DNA of 64,000 bases from Pseudomonas rhizophila. GTDB lineage: Bacteria > Pseudomonadota > Gammaproteobacteria > Pseudomonadales > Pseudomonadaceae. The position numbers were made by a program, and so were the translations under genes. The DNA lies in NCBI RefSeq assembly GCF_003033885.1, contig NZ_CP024081.1, positions 1,581,980 through 1,645,979 of the forward strand, read 5' to 3'. The notes below the pieces were generated by a model. The model was not told the DNA's origin, ran no database searches, and was given only the letters and a program-made list of their open reading frames with translations. This document shows positions 16,924 to 25,424 of this stretch, piece by piece (positions within the stretch are counted from its first letter, which is position 1; each line of letters opens with the position of its first letter).

Positions 16924-18680
16924 CACTGCACTCGCTGAGCCAGCGAAACGCTGAAGATGCCCCACTCATCGACCCGCAAAGTGATCTTGCGGAAACCCGC
17001 CGCCTCCACCAGTTGATCCATCTCCGCCTGCGTGCGCCTGCGCATCACCCAGGCCTGCCCGGCGCGGTGGCTGGTGAGGGCGCGGGCGATCAGTTCCAGT
17101 TGTGGGTGCCACGGCTGCCCGGTGTAGACCAGGAATCCGCCAGGCTCCACCGCCTCGGCCAGGCCGGCGAGGGAGTCACCGACCATCTGATTATCGGCAA
17201 ACAACTCATACAAACCGGACACCACCGCGAGCGTCGGTTTGGGCTCCAGCGCCGCCAGATTCGGGCGATCAAAGGCATCACCTTTGACGAACTGAGCGAT
17301 ATCGCCCAAGCCCTTCTCAAGAATCAGCGCACTGCCGTCCCGCACGTTGATGTCGCTGTAGTCGCGCAGCAGGATCGACTCCGGCAACGGACTGACACCT
17401 TGCAGCGCTTCGAGAATGTAACGGCCATGACCCGCGGCGATGTCGACAATGCGCACTTCGCGGTCCTGCTCGCGCAAACTGCCCATGGCCAAACGCAGCA
17501 GCTCCTCGACGTGCAACTTGCGCTGACGAATCCCGCGCCAGCCGATGGAGTTCAGGTAATTCTGGTCAATCATCCGTCCCAGGGCCGAGGTGCCGGTGGG
17601 GCGATTGCGGTAGACGTAATCCAGCGTGCTGCCGGAGTCGAAGCCGGTGTCGAAACCCAACTTCACCCCAGCCGACAACTTGCTGCCAAAGCGCATGCTG
17701 GCGCGGGTCATGCGCCAGTACAGGTCGCGCAACGAATTGTGCGGCAGCGGCGTCGCCAAGGCTTCGGACTCGGCGCAGGTCGCGCCCAGGCGATCAGCGT
17801 CCAGCAGGGAAGGGCGGTCCAGCGGGCGGGCAAAGTTTTGCAGAATGAACCGACGGGCACTGGCAATGGCCGGCGCTCGGTTTTTCTCGCCGAGGGTGTC
17901 GTGGAAGAACCCCGGCAGAATGTGTTTCTCCTTGTGCACACTGCCCAGCCGCTCGAAGAACTGCTCCTGGGGTTTGCGCTGCACCACAAAGTCGGAACCT
18001 GAGATCAACAACTGCGTCGGCACCTGAATCGCCTGGGCATCGGCCACCACGCGGTCGGCGGCTTCGTACAGGCCCAGCAGCACATTCACCGAAATCGCCT
18101 TGGTGATCAGTGGATCGCTGTCGTAGGACGCCACCCGCTCCGGGTCATGGCTGAGGAATTTCGCCTTGACGTAACTGTTGACGAAAAAGTTGCCGCGAAA
18201 CCGCCGCATCAGCGCCAGGCCCGGACGAGCGAAAGGCACGTAAAGCTTGACCTTGAACGCCGGCGACGCCAGCACCAGCGAGCGAATGCGCGGCGCGTAA
18301 TCGTGAACCCAGGTCGACGCAATCACCGCCCCGACACTCTGCGCCACCACGGCGATATTCTGTTCGTCGATCTGATGCGTTGCGCCGATGTGATCGCAAA
18401 GCGTCTGCACATCCCGCGCACTGGTGGCAAAACTCGGACTGTCGCCGCGCGCGCCCGGCGACTGGCCATGGCCGCGTGCATCCCAGGCAAAGAAGTCGAA
18501 CCCGGGCAAATCCAGCTCATCCACCAGATGCGCAATGCGCCCGGAGTGTTCATGACCCCGATGAAACAACAACACCGCCTGACGAGGCTCACCCGGCGCC
18601 GCATCGACGGCCGGCCAATGCCGGTAAAACAAATCCACGCCGTCAAAGGTGGTAAACGTCAGTTCCTGGGCTTCGCGCAT
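16923..18680 (-). CDS. ynbC: Alpha/beta hydrolase - SAM methyltransferase fusion (YnbC-like)
   Basis: 585 residues. Residues 1-~290 are a serine hydrolase of the lysophospholipase/monoglyceride lipase type: 'HRGHEHSGR', 'WDARGHGQSPGARGDSP', nucleophile elbow 'VAQSVGAVIAS' (A-x-S-x-G) and a plausible His in 'GFFHDTLGE'. Residues ~330-585 are a class I methyltransferase: SAM motif 'VRIVDIAAGHGRYILEALQG', then 'DYSDINVRDG' and 'YTGQPWHPQLELIARAL'. Fusion of a lipase and a methyltransferase suggests remodelling or headgroup methylation of the cluster's lipid. The C-terminal stop overlaps the ynbD start by one base; 10 bases separate it from ynbA. Confidence 0.9.
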   Translation of the reverse strand: MREAQELTFTTFDGVDLFYRHWPAVDAAPGEPRQAVLLFHRGHEHSGRIAHLVDELDLPGFDFFAWDARGHGQSPGARGDSPSFATSARDVQTLCDHIGATHQIDEQNIAVVAQSVGAVIASTWVHDYAPRIRSLVLASPAFKVKLYVPFARPGLALMRRFRGNFFVNSYVKAKFLSHDPERVASYDSDPLITKAISVNVLLGLYEAADRVVADAQAIQVPTQLLISGSDFVVQRKPQEQFFERLGSVHKEKHILPGFFHDTLGEKNRAPAIASARRFILQNFARPLDRPSLLDADRLGATCAESEALATPLPHNSLRDLYWRMTRASMRFGSKLSAGVKLGFDTGFDSGSTLDYVYRNRPTGTSALGRMIDQNYLNSIGWRGIRQRKLHVEELLRLAMGSLREQDREVRIVDIAAGHGRYILEALQGVSPLPESILLRDYSDINVRDGSALILEKGLGDIAQFVKGDAFDRPNLAALEPKPTLAVVSGLYELFADNQMVGDSLAGLAEAVEPGGFLVYTGQPWHPQLELIARALTSHRAGQAWVMRRRTQAEMDQLVEAAGFRKITLRVDEWGIFSVSLAQRVQ

Positions 18681-18690
18681 TGCAACTTCC

Positions 18691-19314
18691 TTATGCTGAG
18701 GGAGCGTTTTCCGTCACTTGATTCAGGCCATGACGCACCCGATTGACCAAGGTATAAACCAGCAGGGCGGCTACCACCGCCATCACACCATCAACCCAGA
18801 GTGTCCCGAGCCAACCCAGGGCAATCCCGGTCGCCAGCACGCCCAACACAAAGGCGCGATCACTCTTGCCCATCGGCCCGTCATAGCGCCGCGAAGCCCC
18901 CACCATCGCCCCCAGCACACCGGCGTATTCGCTGAACAACGCCAACAGCGTGACCAACAACACCAGCAACAGACTGGCATCGGCAAACAGGGCAAAAGGC
19001 AGGATCAAGGCAGCGTCGGCGATGATATCGCATAGCTCATTGAGGTAGGCGCCCAGATGCGATTGCTGCCCGAACTCCCGCGCCAACATGCCATCCACCG
19101 CGTTCAACGCCATGCGCAGAAGCATCCAGATCGGCACCAGGATAAACACCCCCGGATGATTGGCGAACCATGCCACCACGGCCCCCACCAGCACAGAGAC
19201 AACGCCGGCGAGCAGGGTGACCTGATTGGCGGTGATGCCCTTGTCGTAAAGGCGCTGGACCATGGGGCGCAGCAGGTTCTGGAAGGCGGGTTTGAGCTGG
19301 TAGATGGAGGGCAT
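18691..19314 (-). CDS. ynbA: CDP-alcohol phosphatidyltransferase family protein (YnbA-like)
   Basis: 207 residues from the ATG at 19314; upstream in-frame codons look non-coding. Five or six transmembrane helices. The family motif D-x2-D-G-x2-A-R-x8-G-x3-D-x3-D is present as N71-AV-DG-ML-AR-x8-G88-AYL-N92-ELC-D96, so the first and third aspartates are asparagine. It would transfer a phosphatidyl group from CDP-diacylglycerol to an alcohol; the acceptor is unknown. First gene of the lipid cluster on this strand. I believe E. coli YnbA carries the same substitutions, but could not check. Confidence 0.88.
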   Translation of the reverse strand: MPSIYQLKPAFQNLLRPMVQRLYDKGITANQVTLLAGVVSVLVGAVVAWFANHPGVFILVPIWMLLRMALNAVDGMLAREFGQQSHLGAYLNELCDIIADAALILPFALFADASLLLVLLVTLLALFSEYAGVLGAMVGASRRYDGPMGKSDRAFVLGVLATGIALGWLGTLWVDGVMAVVAALLVYTLVNRVRHGLNQVTENAPSA

Positions 19315-19483
19315 GGGAATGAAATCTCGGCCGGTTACGGGGCTGGGCTTGTTCAGCTGCGAGATTACGATAGTTGGGGTTTGGCTGGAGGGGTAATTCT
19401 CGAGATGCGCGCGGGTAGGCATCTGGCAACGAATTCACCGGTGAATAAAGAACCCCTGTAGGAGCGGGCTTGCCACAAGCCTC

Positions 19484-19513
19484 TGTGGGAGCATAGCTTG
19501 CTCGCGATAGCGG
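19484..19513. repeat. Single family A repeat arm, degenerate
   Basis: TGTGGGAGCATAGCTTGCTC and following GCGATAGCGG, one arm only, between the divergent ynbA-like and GNAT genes. It lies about 55 bases before the GNAT start. Confidence 0.7.
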
Positions 19514-19568
19514 TTCATCAGCCAAACAGGTCAACACCCTGTTGTCCCAAACATAAGGAACGCTCCAA

Positions 19569-20027
19569 ATGCCGCAAATGGATTGGCTCGAAAACCACAT
19601 GGACAAATGCGACCAGATGGCCGAGTGGCTTCACCAGGAATTCAGCTATGAATTCGCCCAGCAATCCCTCGCCAGTTGGCAGCAAGAGTTCGCTGCGGGC
19701 CAACGTGATGGACACTGGAAATGCCTGATCGCCACGGAGCAAGACCAGTTGCTAGGCGGCGTCTCACTGGCCAGCGACGACCTGCCCGACCGACCAGAAC
19801 TCGGCCCATGGCTGGCATGCGTCTTCATCACCCCAACCGCCCGCCGCAGAGGCCTTGCCGCGCAACTGATCGAAGGCATCTGCAACCATGCCAGAGAAGC
19901 GGGATTCACCACCTTGTACTTGCACACCCACAACCAGCGCGACTACTACACCGGGCTTGGCTGGGAAGTGCTGGAGCGCTTTGAGGCATGGGGGAAAGAG
20001 CAATGGTTGATGTCGCGGCAGCTGTAG
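19569..20027 (+). CDS. GNAT-family N-acetyltransferase
   Basis: 152 residues. The acetyl-CoA binding region is clear: 'WLACVFITPTARRRGLAAQL' holds the R-x2-G-x-A loop of motif A, followed by 'ICNHAREAGFTTLYLHT' and the usual C-terminal 'YYTGLGWEVLERFEAWG'. AAGGAACGC lies upstream of the ATG. Substrate unknown. It stands alone, divergent from the lipid cluster. Confidence 0.88.
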   Translation: MPQMDWLENHMDKCDQMAEWLHQEFSYEFAQQSLASWQQEFAAGQRDGHWKCLIATEQDQLLGGVSLASDDLPDRPELGPWLACVFITPTARRRGLAAQLIEGICNHAREAGFTTLYLHTHNQRDYYTGLGWEVLERFEAWGKEQWLMSRQL

Positions 20028-20158
20028 CCACCGCCGGGCCGCACACCAGCGAGTCGATTGTTCCTACGCGGATCCTGGGCATAGGCAACCCCCCGACACA
20101 ACCCCAGCACCCATCAAGCATCTGACCCACCGCCATAGCAGTCATTTCGCGCATCCCC

Positions 20159-20186
20159 TGTGGGAGCGAGCCTGCTCGCGATAGCG
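20159..20186. repeat. Single family A repeat arm in a 506-base intergenic region
   Basis: TGTGGGAGCGAGCCTGCTCG followed by CGATAGCG, without a clear partner. The region 20028-20533 otherwise holds the levansucrase promoter and SOS-like box at its right end; 20028-20400 shows no convincing gene. Confidence 0.75.
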
Positions 20187-20428
20187 ATACACCAGTCAAC
20201 ATCAGCGCCACTGATTCACCACCTCACGAGCAGAACACGGCAATCCGCTCCCTCTATGCACTGCCTCCCATTGCGCAGTTACGCGCGCTTCCACCAATCA
20301 GCGATTCAAAGCACCGAGCGTGCAGGCAACGTCGCCGATCTACCCTGGAACTAACTTCTGCAAACGTTCATGGCTGAAACGTATCAGCTACAAGAAAAAC
20401 CAAAATATGCACAAATGCATTTTTTCGC

Positions 20429-20456
20429 TTGACCCACATGGGTGAGCCTCTATAAG
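20429..20456 (+). promoter_or_regulatory. Sigma-70-type promoter of levansucrase
   Basis: TTGACC (20429-20434) and TATAAG (20451-20456), 16-base spacing, about 80 bases before the levansucrase ATG. Transcription would start near 20463, just before or within the SOS-like box. Confidence 0.65.
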
Positions 20457-20465
20457 GTGGTTTCA

Positions 20466-20481
20466 CTGTATGTGCATACAG
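20466..20481. promoter_or_regulatory. LexA/SOS-like box CTGTATGTGCATACAG
   Basis: CTGT-N8-ACAG with inverted arms CTGTATG/CATACAG, matching the gamma-proteobacterial LexA consensus. It lies ten bases downstream of the -10 hexamer, over the expected transcription start, an effective position for repression. No other SOS gene is nearby. Confidence 0.65.
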
Positions 20482-20533
20482 TATTTCTAAAGCGTCATTT
20501 ATTTGAATCCATTCATGGACGAGGCACTACCTT

Positions 20534-21808
20534 ATGAAAACCAACACTGAAAAATTCGGTGTAACACCCCATCAACCCAGCCTTTGGACCCGCGCTGATG
20601 CGTTGAAAGTCCGGGCAGATGACCCCACCACCACTCAGCCGCTGGTCCGCGCGGATTTCCCGGTACTGAACAACGACGTATTCATCTGGGACACCATGCC
20701 CCTGCGCGACCTGGACGGTAACGTGACCTCCGTCGATGGCTGGTCGGTGATCTTCACCCTGACGGCCGATCGTCATCCAAACGACCCGCAGTACCTCGAT
20801 GAGGACGGCAACTACGACATCCTCCGCGATTGGAACGATCGTCACGGTCGGGCAAAGATGTACTACTGGTTTTCGCGTACCGGCAAGAACTGGGAATTCG
20901 GTGGCCGTGTGATGGCCGAAGGCGTTTCGCCGACCGCTCGCGAATGGGCCGGTACGCCGATCCTGTTGAACGACCGCGGTGAAGTGGACCTGTATTACAC
21001 CGCCGTCACCCCAGGCGCGACCATCGTCAAGGTGCGCGGTCGGGTGGTGACCACTGAACACGGTGTCAGCATGGTCGGCTTCGAGAAGGTCAAGCCGCTG
21101 TTCGAGGCCGACGGCAATATGTATCAGACCGAAGCACAAAACGCTTTCTGGGGTTTCCGCGACCCATGGCCATTCCGCGACCCGAAAGACGGCAAGCTGT
21201 ACATGCTGTTCGAGGGTAACGTGGCCGGTGAGCGCGGCTCACATAAAGTGGGAGAGGCAGAAATCGGCGATGTGCCGCCAGGTTATGAAGATGTCGGCAA
21301 CTCGCGCTACCAGACCGCCTGCGTTGGCATCGCCGTAGCCCGCGACGCGGACGGTGACGACTGGGAAATGTTGCCGCCACTGCTGACCGCCGTGGGCGTA
21401 AACGACCAGACCGAGCGCCCGCACTTCGTGTTCCAGGATGGCAAGTACTACCTGTTCACCATTAGCCATACCTTCACCTATGCCGACGGCGTGACCGGGC
21501 CGGACGGCGTGTACGGTTTCGTCGCGGACTCGCTCTTCGGCCCTTACGTGCCGCTGAACGGTTCCGGCCTGGTGCTGGGCAACCCGTCCTCGCAGCCATT
21601 CCAGACCTACTCGCACTATGTAATGCCAAACGGCCTGGTGACCTCCTTCATCGACAGCGTACCGACCGACGAAACCGGCACGCAGATTCGTGTGGGTGGC
21701 ACTGAGGCACCCACGGTGGGCATGAAAATAAAAGGGCAGCAGACCTTCGTGGTGGCCGAGTACGACTACGGTTACATCCCGCCGATGCTCGACGTCACGC
21801 TCAAGTAA
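20534..21808 (+). CDS. lsc: Levansucrase (GH68)
   Basis: 424 residues, no signal peptide, as in plant-associated Pseudomonas Lsc enzymes that leave the cell by an unconventional route. GH68 catalytic signatures: nucleophile Asp53 in '[14 protein letters not shown]', transition-state Asp in '[13 protein letters not shown]' near residue 217, general acid Glu in '[14 protein letters not shown]' near 299. It transfers fructosyl units from sucrose to form levan and fructo-oligosaccharides. It closely resembles P. syringae Lsc proteins from memory. It is monocistronic, with its own promoter and an SOS-like box. Confidence 0.96.
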   Translation: MKTNTEKFGVTPHQPSLWTRADALKVRADDPTTTQPLVRADFPVLNNDVFIWDTMPLRDLDGNVTSVDGWSVIFTLTADRHPNDPQYLDEDGNYDILRDWNDRHGRAKMYYWFSRTGKNWEFGGRVMAEGVSPTAREWAGTPILLNDRGEVDLYYTAVTPGATIVKVRGRVVTTEHGVSMVGFEKVKPLFEADGNMYQTEAQNAFWGFRDPWPFRDPKDGKLYMLFEGNVAGERGSHKVGEAEIGDVPPGYEDVGNSRYQTACVGIAVARDADGDDWEMLPPLLTAVGVNDQTERPHFVFQDGKYYLFTISHTFTYADGVTGPDGVYGFVADSLFGPYVPLNGSGLVLGNPSSQPFQTYSHYVMPNGLVTSFIDSVPTDETGTQIRVGGTEAPTVGMKIKGQQTFVVAEYDYGYIPPMLDVTLK

Positions 21809-21823
21809 ACCGACGCAGGGGTT

Positions 21824-22069
21824 TCAGGCAACGGGTTTGAGGTCGATGTCAAAATCGTTGTGGATATGATCGAGATATCCCGCCTGATTCATTGCGACGT
21901 TGCTCGCAAGCCCCATTGAATAACGAGTCGTAACCCTCTTCGCGACTGGCTGCAAGGATGCAGTCGGTCGCGAATGCGTTCCCTCGAGCAAACCCGCTCT
22001 GCCATTCCTATGTTTGAAATGCCTGACGTGTCGCCATTTTTGGATTTCAGCGACACGTTCTATCGTCAT
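21824..22069 (-). CDS. Doubtful small ORF convergent with levansucrase
   Basis: 81 residues from an internal ATG (MTIERVAEIQKWRHVRHFKH) to a stop 15 bases from the levansucrase end. No Shine-Dalgarno is evident and the frame continues upstream into a degenerate repeat, so the N-terminus is uncertain. The C-terminal part ('RYSMGLASNVAMNQAGYLDH') has ordinary protein composition and may be a gene remnant. I do not recognise a family. The 576-base gap 21809-22384 holds otherwise only a degenerate repeat and the terminator listed next. Confidence 0.25.
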   Translation of the reverse strand: MTIERVAEIQKWRHVRHFKHRNGRAGLLEGTHSRPTASLQPVAKRVTTRYSMGLASNVAMNQAGYLDHIHNDFDIDLKPVA

Positions 22070-22103
22070 GTCGCCAGCAGCGACATATGCATACACGTTC
22101 CTC

Positions 22104-22131
22104 TGTGGGTGCGAGCCTGCTCTCGATAGCG
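22104..22131. repeat. Degenerate single family A repeat arm
   Basis: TGTGGGTGCGAGCCTGCTCT with two substitutions from the usual arm. It marks the last core-genome-like sequence before the defence island. Confidence 0.6.
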
Positions 22132-22308
22132 GCTCATCAGCCAAATAGATCAGCAGCCTACAGACCAATCTGCAGCCCCGACACAACCCCAATATCCAGC
22201 CGACATCGCCTTGCGCTATTGCTTACAGTTGATTCGGAATGTCTGCTTGCCAATGGATATTGTTGAGGGTGAGGTAGGGCGTGACGCAAGCTGTCCTTCG
22301 GTCACAAA

Positions 22309-22333
22309 AAAGGTCTTGCATAGCAAGACCTTT
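22309..22333 (-). terminator. Rho-independent terminator of the defence operon
   Basis: Perfect 11-bp stem AAAGGTCTTGC / GCAAGACCTTT with a 3-base loop, followed on the minus strand by a T run (complement of 22305-22310). It lies 52 bases after the AIPR stop and closes the operon. Confidence 0.88.
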
Positions 22334-22384
22334 CCGAAAACTAAGGTGGATATAAAAAAGACTAATCAATGAAATTCCACGCAT

Positions 22385-24475
22385 TTATAGAGCAAGATAG
22401 CCGTCCTCAATCATCTGTCCCCGTAGTTTCCAAAGTTCTATACACTGACGTTCTGTAGGAAGCTTATGGGGGATTTGAGTTGCGATGCTCAATAGACTAA
22501 CCTGCTTGGGCGAAAGTTTCCCCTTCTTGACCCCCCAATTTAATAGACGTGTCCATTCCGCGCCGGGCAAGTCTACGACCATAATTTGAAGTTGTATGCC
22601 ATCATCTGTTTTTTGCATCGTCTTCGATTTTTTTCCATCCTCAACAGAGAGGCGCACATCCTGAAGAAAATCATCTGAGTTTAAAACTAGCTTTACTTTG
22701 GTGTTCTTTACTTGTTCCCAACAGGCTTGCATTTTTGCCCATTCAGTGACGTTATCCTTGGGTCTGTCAGGATCGGTAAGCACGAGAAAAACTTTTTCTG
22801 CAATTATAGATAGTTGGTCGCATAGTGCCTGCGGAACAGCCTGTAGGTCCCAAATAGCTCTGAAGTTGAATTGCTTGCCCAGTGCGTCCTCAGATATCAA
22901 ATTATGAAGCTTAGCGATCGAGTAGGTTACGATGTTTGCACGATAACCCCCTTGGTACCATATCTGTTGGCTAACTAGAGACTCCGTTTTTCTGAAGATT
23001 ATAGCTAGAGCAACTATGCTGCGAAAGTACTCTTCGTTATAAGTCTTGCCGTCCGATGTCCATGATTTTGAAATGATGTCAGCAAAAAATATAAAGTTTT
23101 TTTGCGCCCCCATGCTTACTCTATGGGGTTGCTCGCGCCAACTATTTTCATATTTTGCAACATCGGTTTTTGTAAATAGCTGGTTTTTTGGGTTCTGTAC
23201 TAAGAAGTGGTTTTTTTGTGCGCTTGTGAGCTTGGCTTGTTCATTAAAATACTGACCTCTAGCTCGCTCATAAAACCAATGTGTTCCAAATTGTGCCCCA
23301 GTTTTGGGCGAGGTGAACAGTCGTCGAGAGAATTCTTGAAGGCGAATATGAAACGGGTGATTGGAGAAAAAGTCTGCATCGCTAACTTTATTCTGGCTAT
23401 TCGCGTAACGTGCAATTTCCGGAGTTAATTCCCCAGCTTTTTCCGGTGGCAGAACAGAAAGTTTCATCTGCACCATAACTTTTGAGAGGTCCAAGCAGTC
23501 TTTACGTGCAGTACCACCTCTCTTTGCAAACGCTAACGATGCCGTGGTTTGTCCTCCGTTCACAATTTGAAGGTTCACCGCGCTTCGAATACGCATCCCC
23601 CCCCCCGCATCCTCCTCTAGTACAACGTTTTCAGCAGTCGCCGCAATTCCATTATTGAATGCAAAAAACATCTCTGGCTGATTACGAATCGTGTTTTGTA
23701 TTGCAGCGTTCACCTTGCCTTTTGTACTCAAAAAAGTTCGAACATTACCTTCAAGCAATCGGCTGCCGTAAATGTCGTATATATCCGCTAAAGTGTCGCC
23801 GGGAATCATGCAAAGATAAGCGCTATAGTCCCCCTGAGATTCGGCAGCAGCAAGGCATTTCAGACCGCTCGTTTCGTTTGTCGAAAAATCAACAACAAGA
23901 TCATCCCGTCCAGTAGCTGAGATATAAGCTGAATGAAATCGTCCGATATCCCAGATATGGAATTCGACAGGAGTACCGCTCACGGCATCTTCAGGCCATC
24001 CTTTCTGACGAGTTTTTAGCATGCCATCGCTGACGAAATAGAAACGGTATTTCGTTATTTTCGAATGCCAATTCATTAAGTCACATGCGAAGCCAAAGCC
24101 TGGTTGGCTTTCGTCTACACTACCGTCAGTTAAATTACCCTCCAATGCCTCTTCAAGAAAGGCCCGCAAATCACCGAGTGCAGCCTTTGCATCGGAAGTA
24201 ATAAACGAGGGCACTTCATCCTCATTAAAAAAGTCAGCTATCAAAAGAGCCATAGAGTTGTCGGCATCATCGAATGAATAGCCATCCACTCGGAGTCTTT
24301 TGCGCTTTCCATTGACGCCCTCAAATCTGCACATTTCGAAGGAAAGAAGCTCCTCCGCCTCTACCAGCCTCTCTCCGCACTCCTCCACAAATGTGGTGCG
24401 AATAAAGTCGCGCGAAGATTCGGCTTTTGAACGGACGGTTTCTATGATGTCTTTATGAAATGTGAGGAGATCCAT
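22385..24475 (-). CDS. AIPR-family protein (abortive infection phage resistance)
   Basis: 696 residues. AIPR hallmarks are visible: 'AFNNGIAATAENV' (about 272-285) and 'NLQIVNGGQTTASLAFAKRG' (about 301-320), then 'YANSQNKVSDADFFSNHPF'. The family is found in phage-resistance loci, often beside Z1 and PD-(D/E)XK genes, as here. Codons about 290-293 contain an uninterrupted run of ten G (plus strand 23597-23606); gain or loss of one base would end translation soon after, removing more than half of the protein. Last gene of the operon, 16 bases after the DUF4420 gene. Base composition is AT-richer than the flanks. Confidence 0.9.
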   Translation of the reverse strand: MDLLTFHKDIIETVRSKAESSRDFIRTTFVEECGERLVEAEELLSFEMCRFEGVNGKRKRLRVDGYSFDDADNSMALLIADFFNEDEVPSFITSDAKAALGDLRAFLEEALEGNLTDGSVDESQPGFGFACDLMNWHSKITKYRFYFVSDGMLKTRQKGWPEDAVSGTPVEFHIWDIGRFHSAYISATGRDDLVVDFSTNETSGLKCLAAAESQGDYSAYLCMIPGDTLADIYDIYGSRLLEGNVRTFLSTKGKVNAAIQNTIRNQPEMFFAFNNGIAATAENVVLEEDAGGGMRIRSAVNLQIVNGGQTTASLAFAKRGGTARKDCLDLSKVMVQMKLSVLPPEKAGELTPEIARYANSQNKVSDADFFSNHPFHIRLQEFSRRLFTSPKTGAQFGTHWFYERARGQYFNEQAKLTSAQKNHFLVQNPKNQLFTKTDVAKYENSWREQPHRVSMGAQKNFIFFADIISKSWTSDGKTYNEEYFRSIVALAIIFRKTESLVSQQIWYQGGYRANIVTYSIAKLHNLISEDALGKQFNFRAIWDLQAVPQALCDQLSIIAEKVFLVLTDPDRPKDNVTEWAKMQACWEQVKNTKVKLVLNSDDFLQDVRLSVEDGKKSKTMQKTDDGIQLQIMVVDLPGAEWTRLLNWGVKKGKLSPKQVSLLSIATQIPHKLPTERQCIELWKLRGQMIEDGYLAL
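23597..23606. repeat. Mononucleotide tract C10 (G10 on the coding strand) inside the AIPR gene
   Basis: Ten consecutive C on the plus strand encode the end of Ala and Gly-Gly-Gly in 'EEDAGGGMRIRS'. The tract is in frame as given. Such runs are classic slipped-strand phase-variation sites. Confidence 0.9.
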
Positions 24476-24491
24476 ATGACTTACCCGTGCG

Positions 24492-25424
24492 CTATATCTG
24501 AAAAGGGATGCAGCTTTGGAGATTTAGTTTGTATTTGACACTACGAATTCCTGGTGATAGATCTTGTGGGCGAATACAGGGAAAACCAGCGCTGACTTTA
24601 TAGCGGGTTACTTTTCCTAGAGTCATTACCCACGCGTCATATTCGGGGCGTATAACATAGCCAGATCTTAGTAGCGCACTTTCAAATGCTGAATACGTAT
24701 CAAAATCTGATTTAATTGTTCTTCGAATTTCATCAATCAACTGATTCAGTGTGAAGCCAGCTTCCGTATCCTCAGATCCACTACCGAGCTCGATAACAAT
24801 GAGCTCCAACTCTCGTTGGGTGAAGTCAAGTTGTCTTTCTGAGGCTATTATAACCTCATTCGCCGCAGGCCAAATTGTTTTGACCTCCCACGCGTTTTTT
24901 TCAAATTGGAAGTCCTGATCAGCTCGATCGGGTCCTTTCCAGCTCTGAACTGCCGCTGATGCGCTAATAGTCCCAATTAATGTCTTTAGGTGAAGAAGCT
25001 CACCAGTCAATCCTCGAACTTGCCCTTCGGTCAATAAATCGAAATTCCCCCGTTCAAATAGCAAGCGCCAGCTAACAAGGCGAGCTAAAACAAATGGAAG
25101 GCCTCTAGATTTCTCCCCGCATTGACGTGAGGATTCAATTAGGTCTCCGCAGAAGAGCAAGAATAACTCGGAAAGCTCAGGTTTTTCTAATATGAAAAGT
25201 AGAGACCATTGGTTATCTTCTCGGAGCACGCTGTGAATTTTTACTGATTGGAGTTCCAACTCAATACTAGGGTTTTTTTGTGTAATCAACAGGAGTGTGA
25301 GCCGGCCCATTGAGTCCACACCTGCGTAAAAATCGAGTAAGTGCTCCGCGTCAATTCGGCGAAAACCGGATCCGACACCTTCCGATTTAATCGCCGTCCA
25401 GATGGATTTAACCTTATTCATCAT
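24492..25424 (-). CDS. PD-(D/E)XK motif protein (DUF4420-like)
   Basis: About 310 residues. Several ATGs lie in the overlap with the Z1 gene (25442, 25430, 25424, 25421); I chose 25424 because GAGGA stands eight to nine bases upstream. The nuclease-like core is 'GLTGELLHLKTLIG' (Glu about 142), 'PDRADQDFQFEKNAWEVKTI' with Asp and E-x-K near 171-182, matching the PD-(D/E)XK fold. It is the likely DNA-cleaving subunit of the system. It lies between the Z1 and AIPR genes, an association described computationally for MORC/Z1 restriction-type islands. Start uncertain by up to six codons. Confidence 0.87.
   Translation of the reverse strand: MMNKVKSIWTAIKSEGVGSGFRRIDAEHLLDFYAGVDSMGRLTLLLITQKNPSIELELQSVKIHSVLREDNQWSLLFILEKPELSELFLLFCGDLIESSRQCGEKSRGLPFVLARLVSWRLLFERGNFDLLTEGQVRGLTGELLHLKTLIGTISASAAVQSWKGPDRADQDFQFEKNAWEVKTIWPAANEVIIASERQLDFTQRELELIVIELGSGSEDTEAGFTLNQLIDEIRRTIKSDFDTYSAFESALLRSGYVIRPEYDAWVMTLGKVTRYKVSAGFPCIRPQDLSPGIRSVKYKLNLQSCIPFQI

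Noticed and set aside
20534..21808. Levansucrase as a secreted signal-peptide protein
   Set aside because: The N-terminus ([20 protein letters not shown]) is hydrophilic; no upstream in-frame signal sequence.
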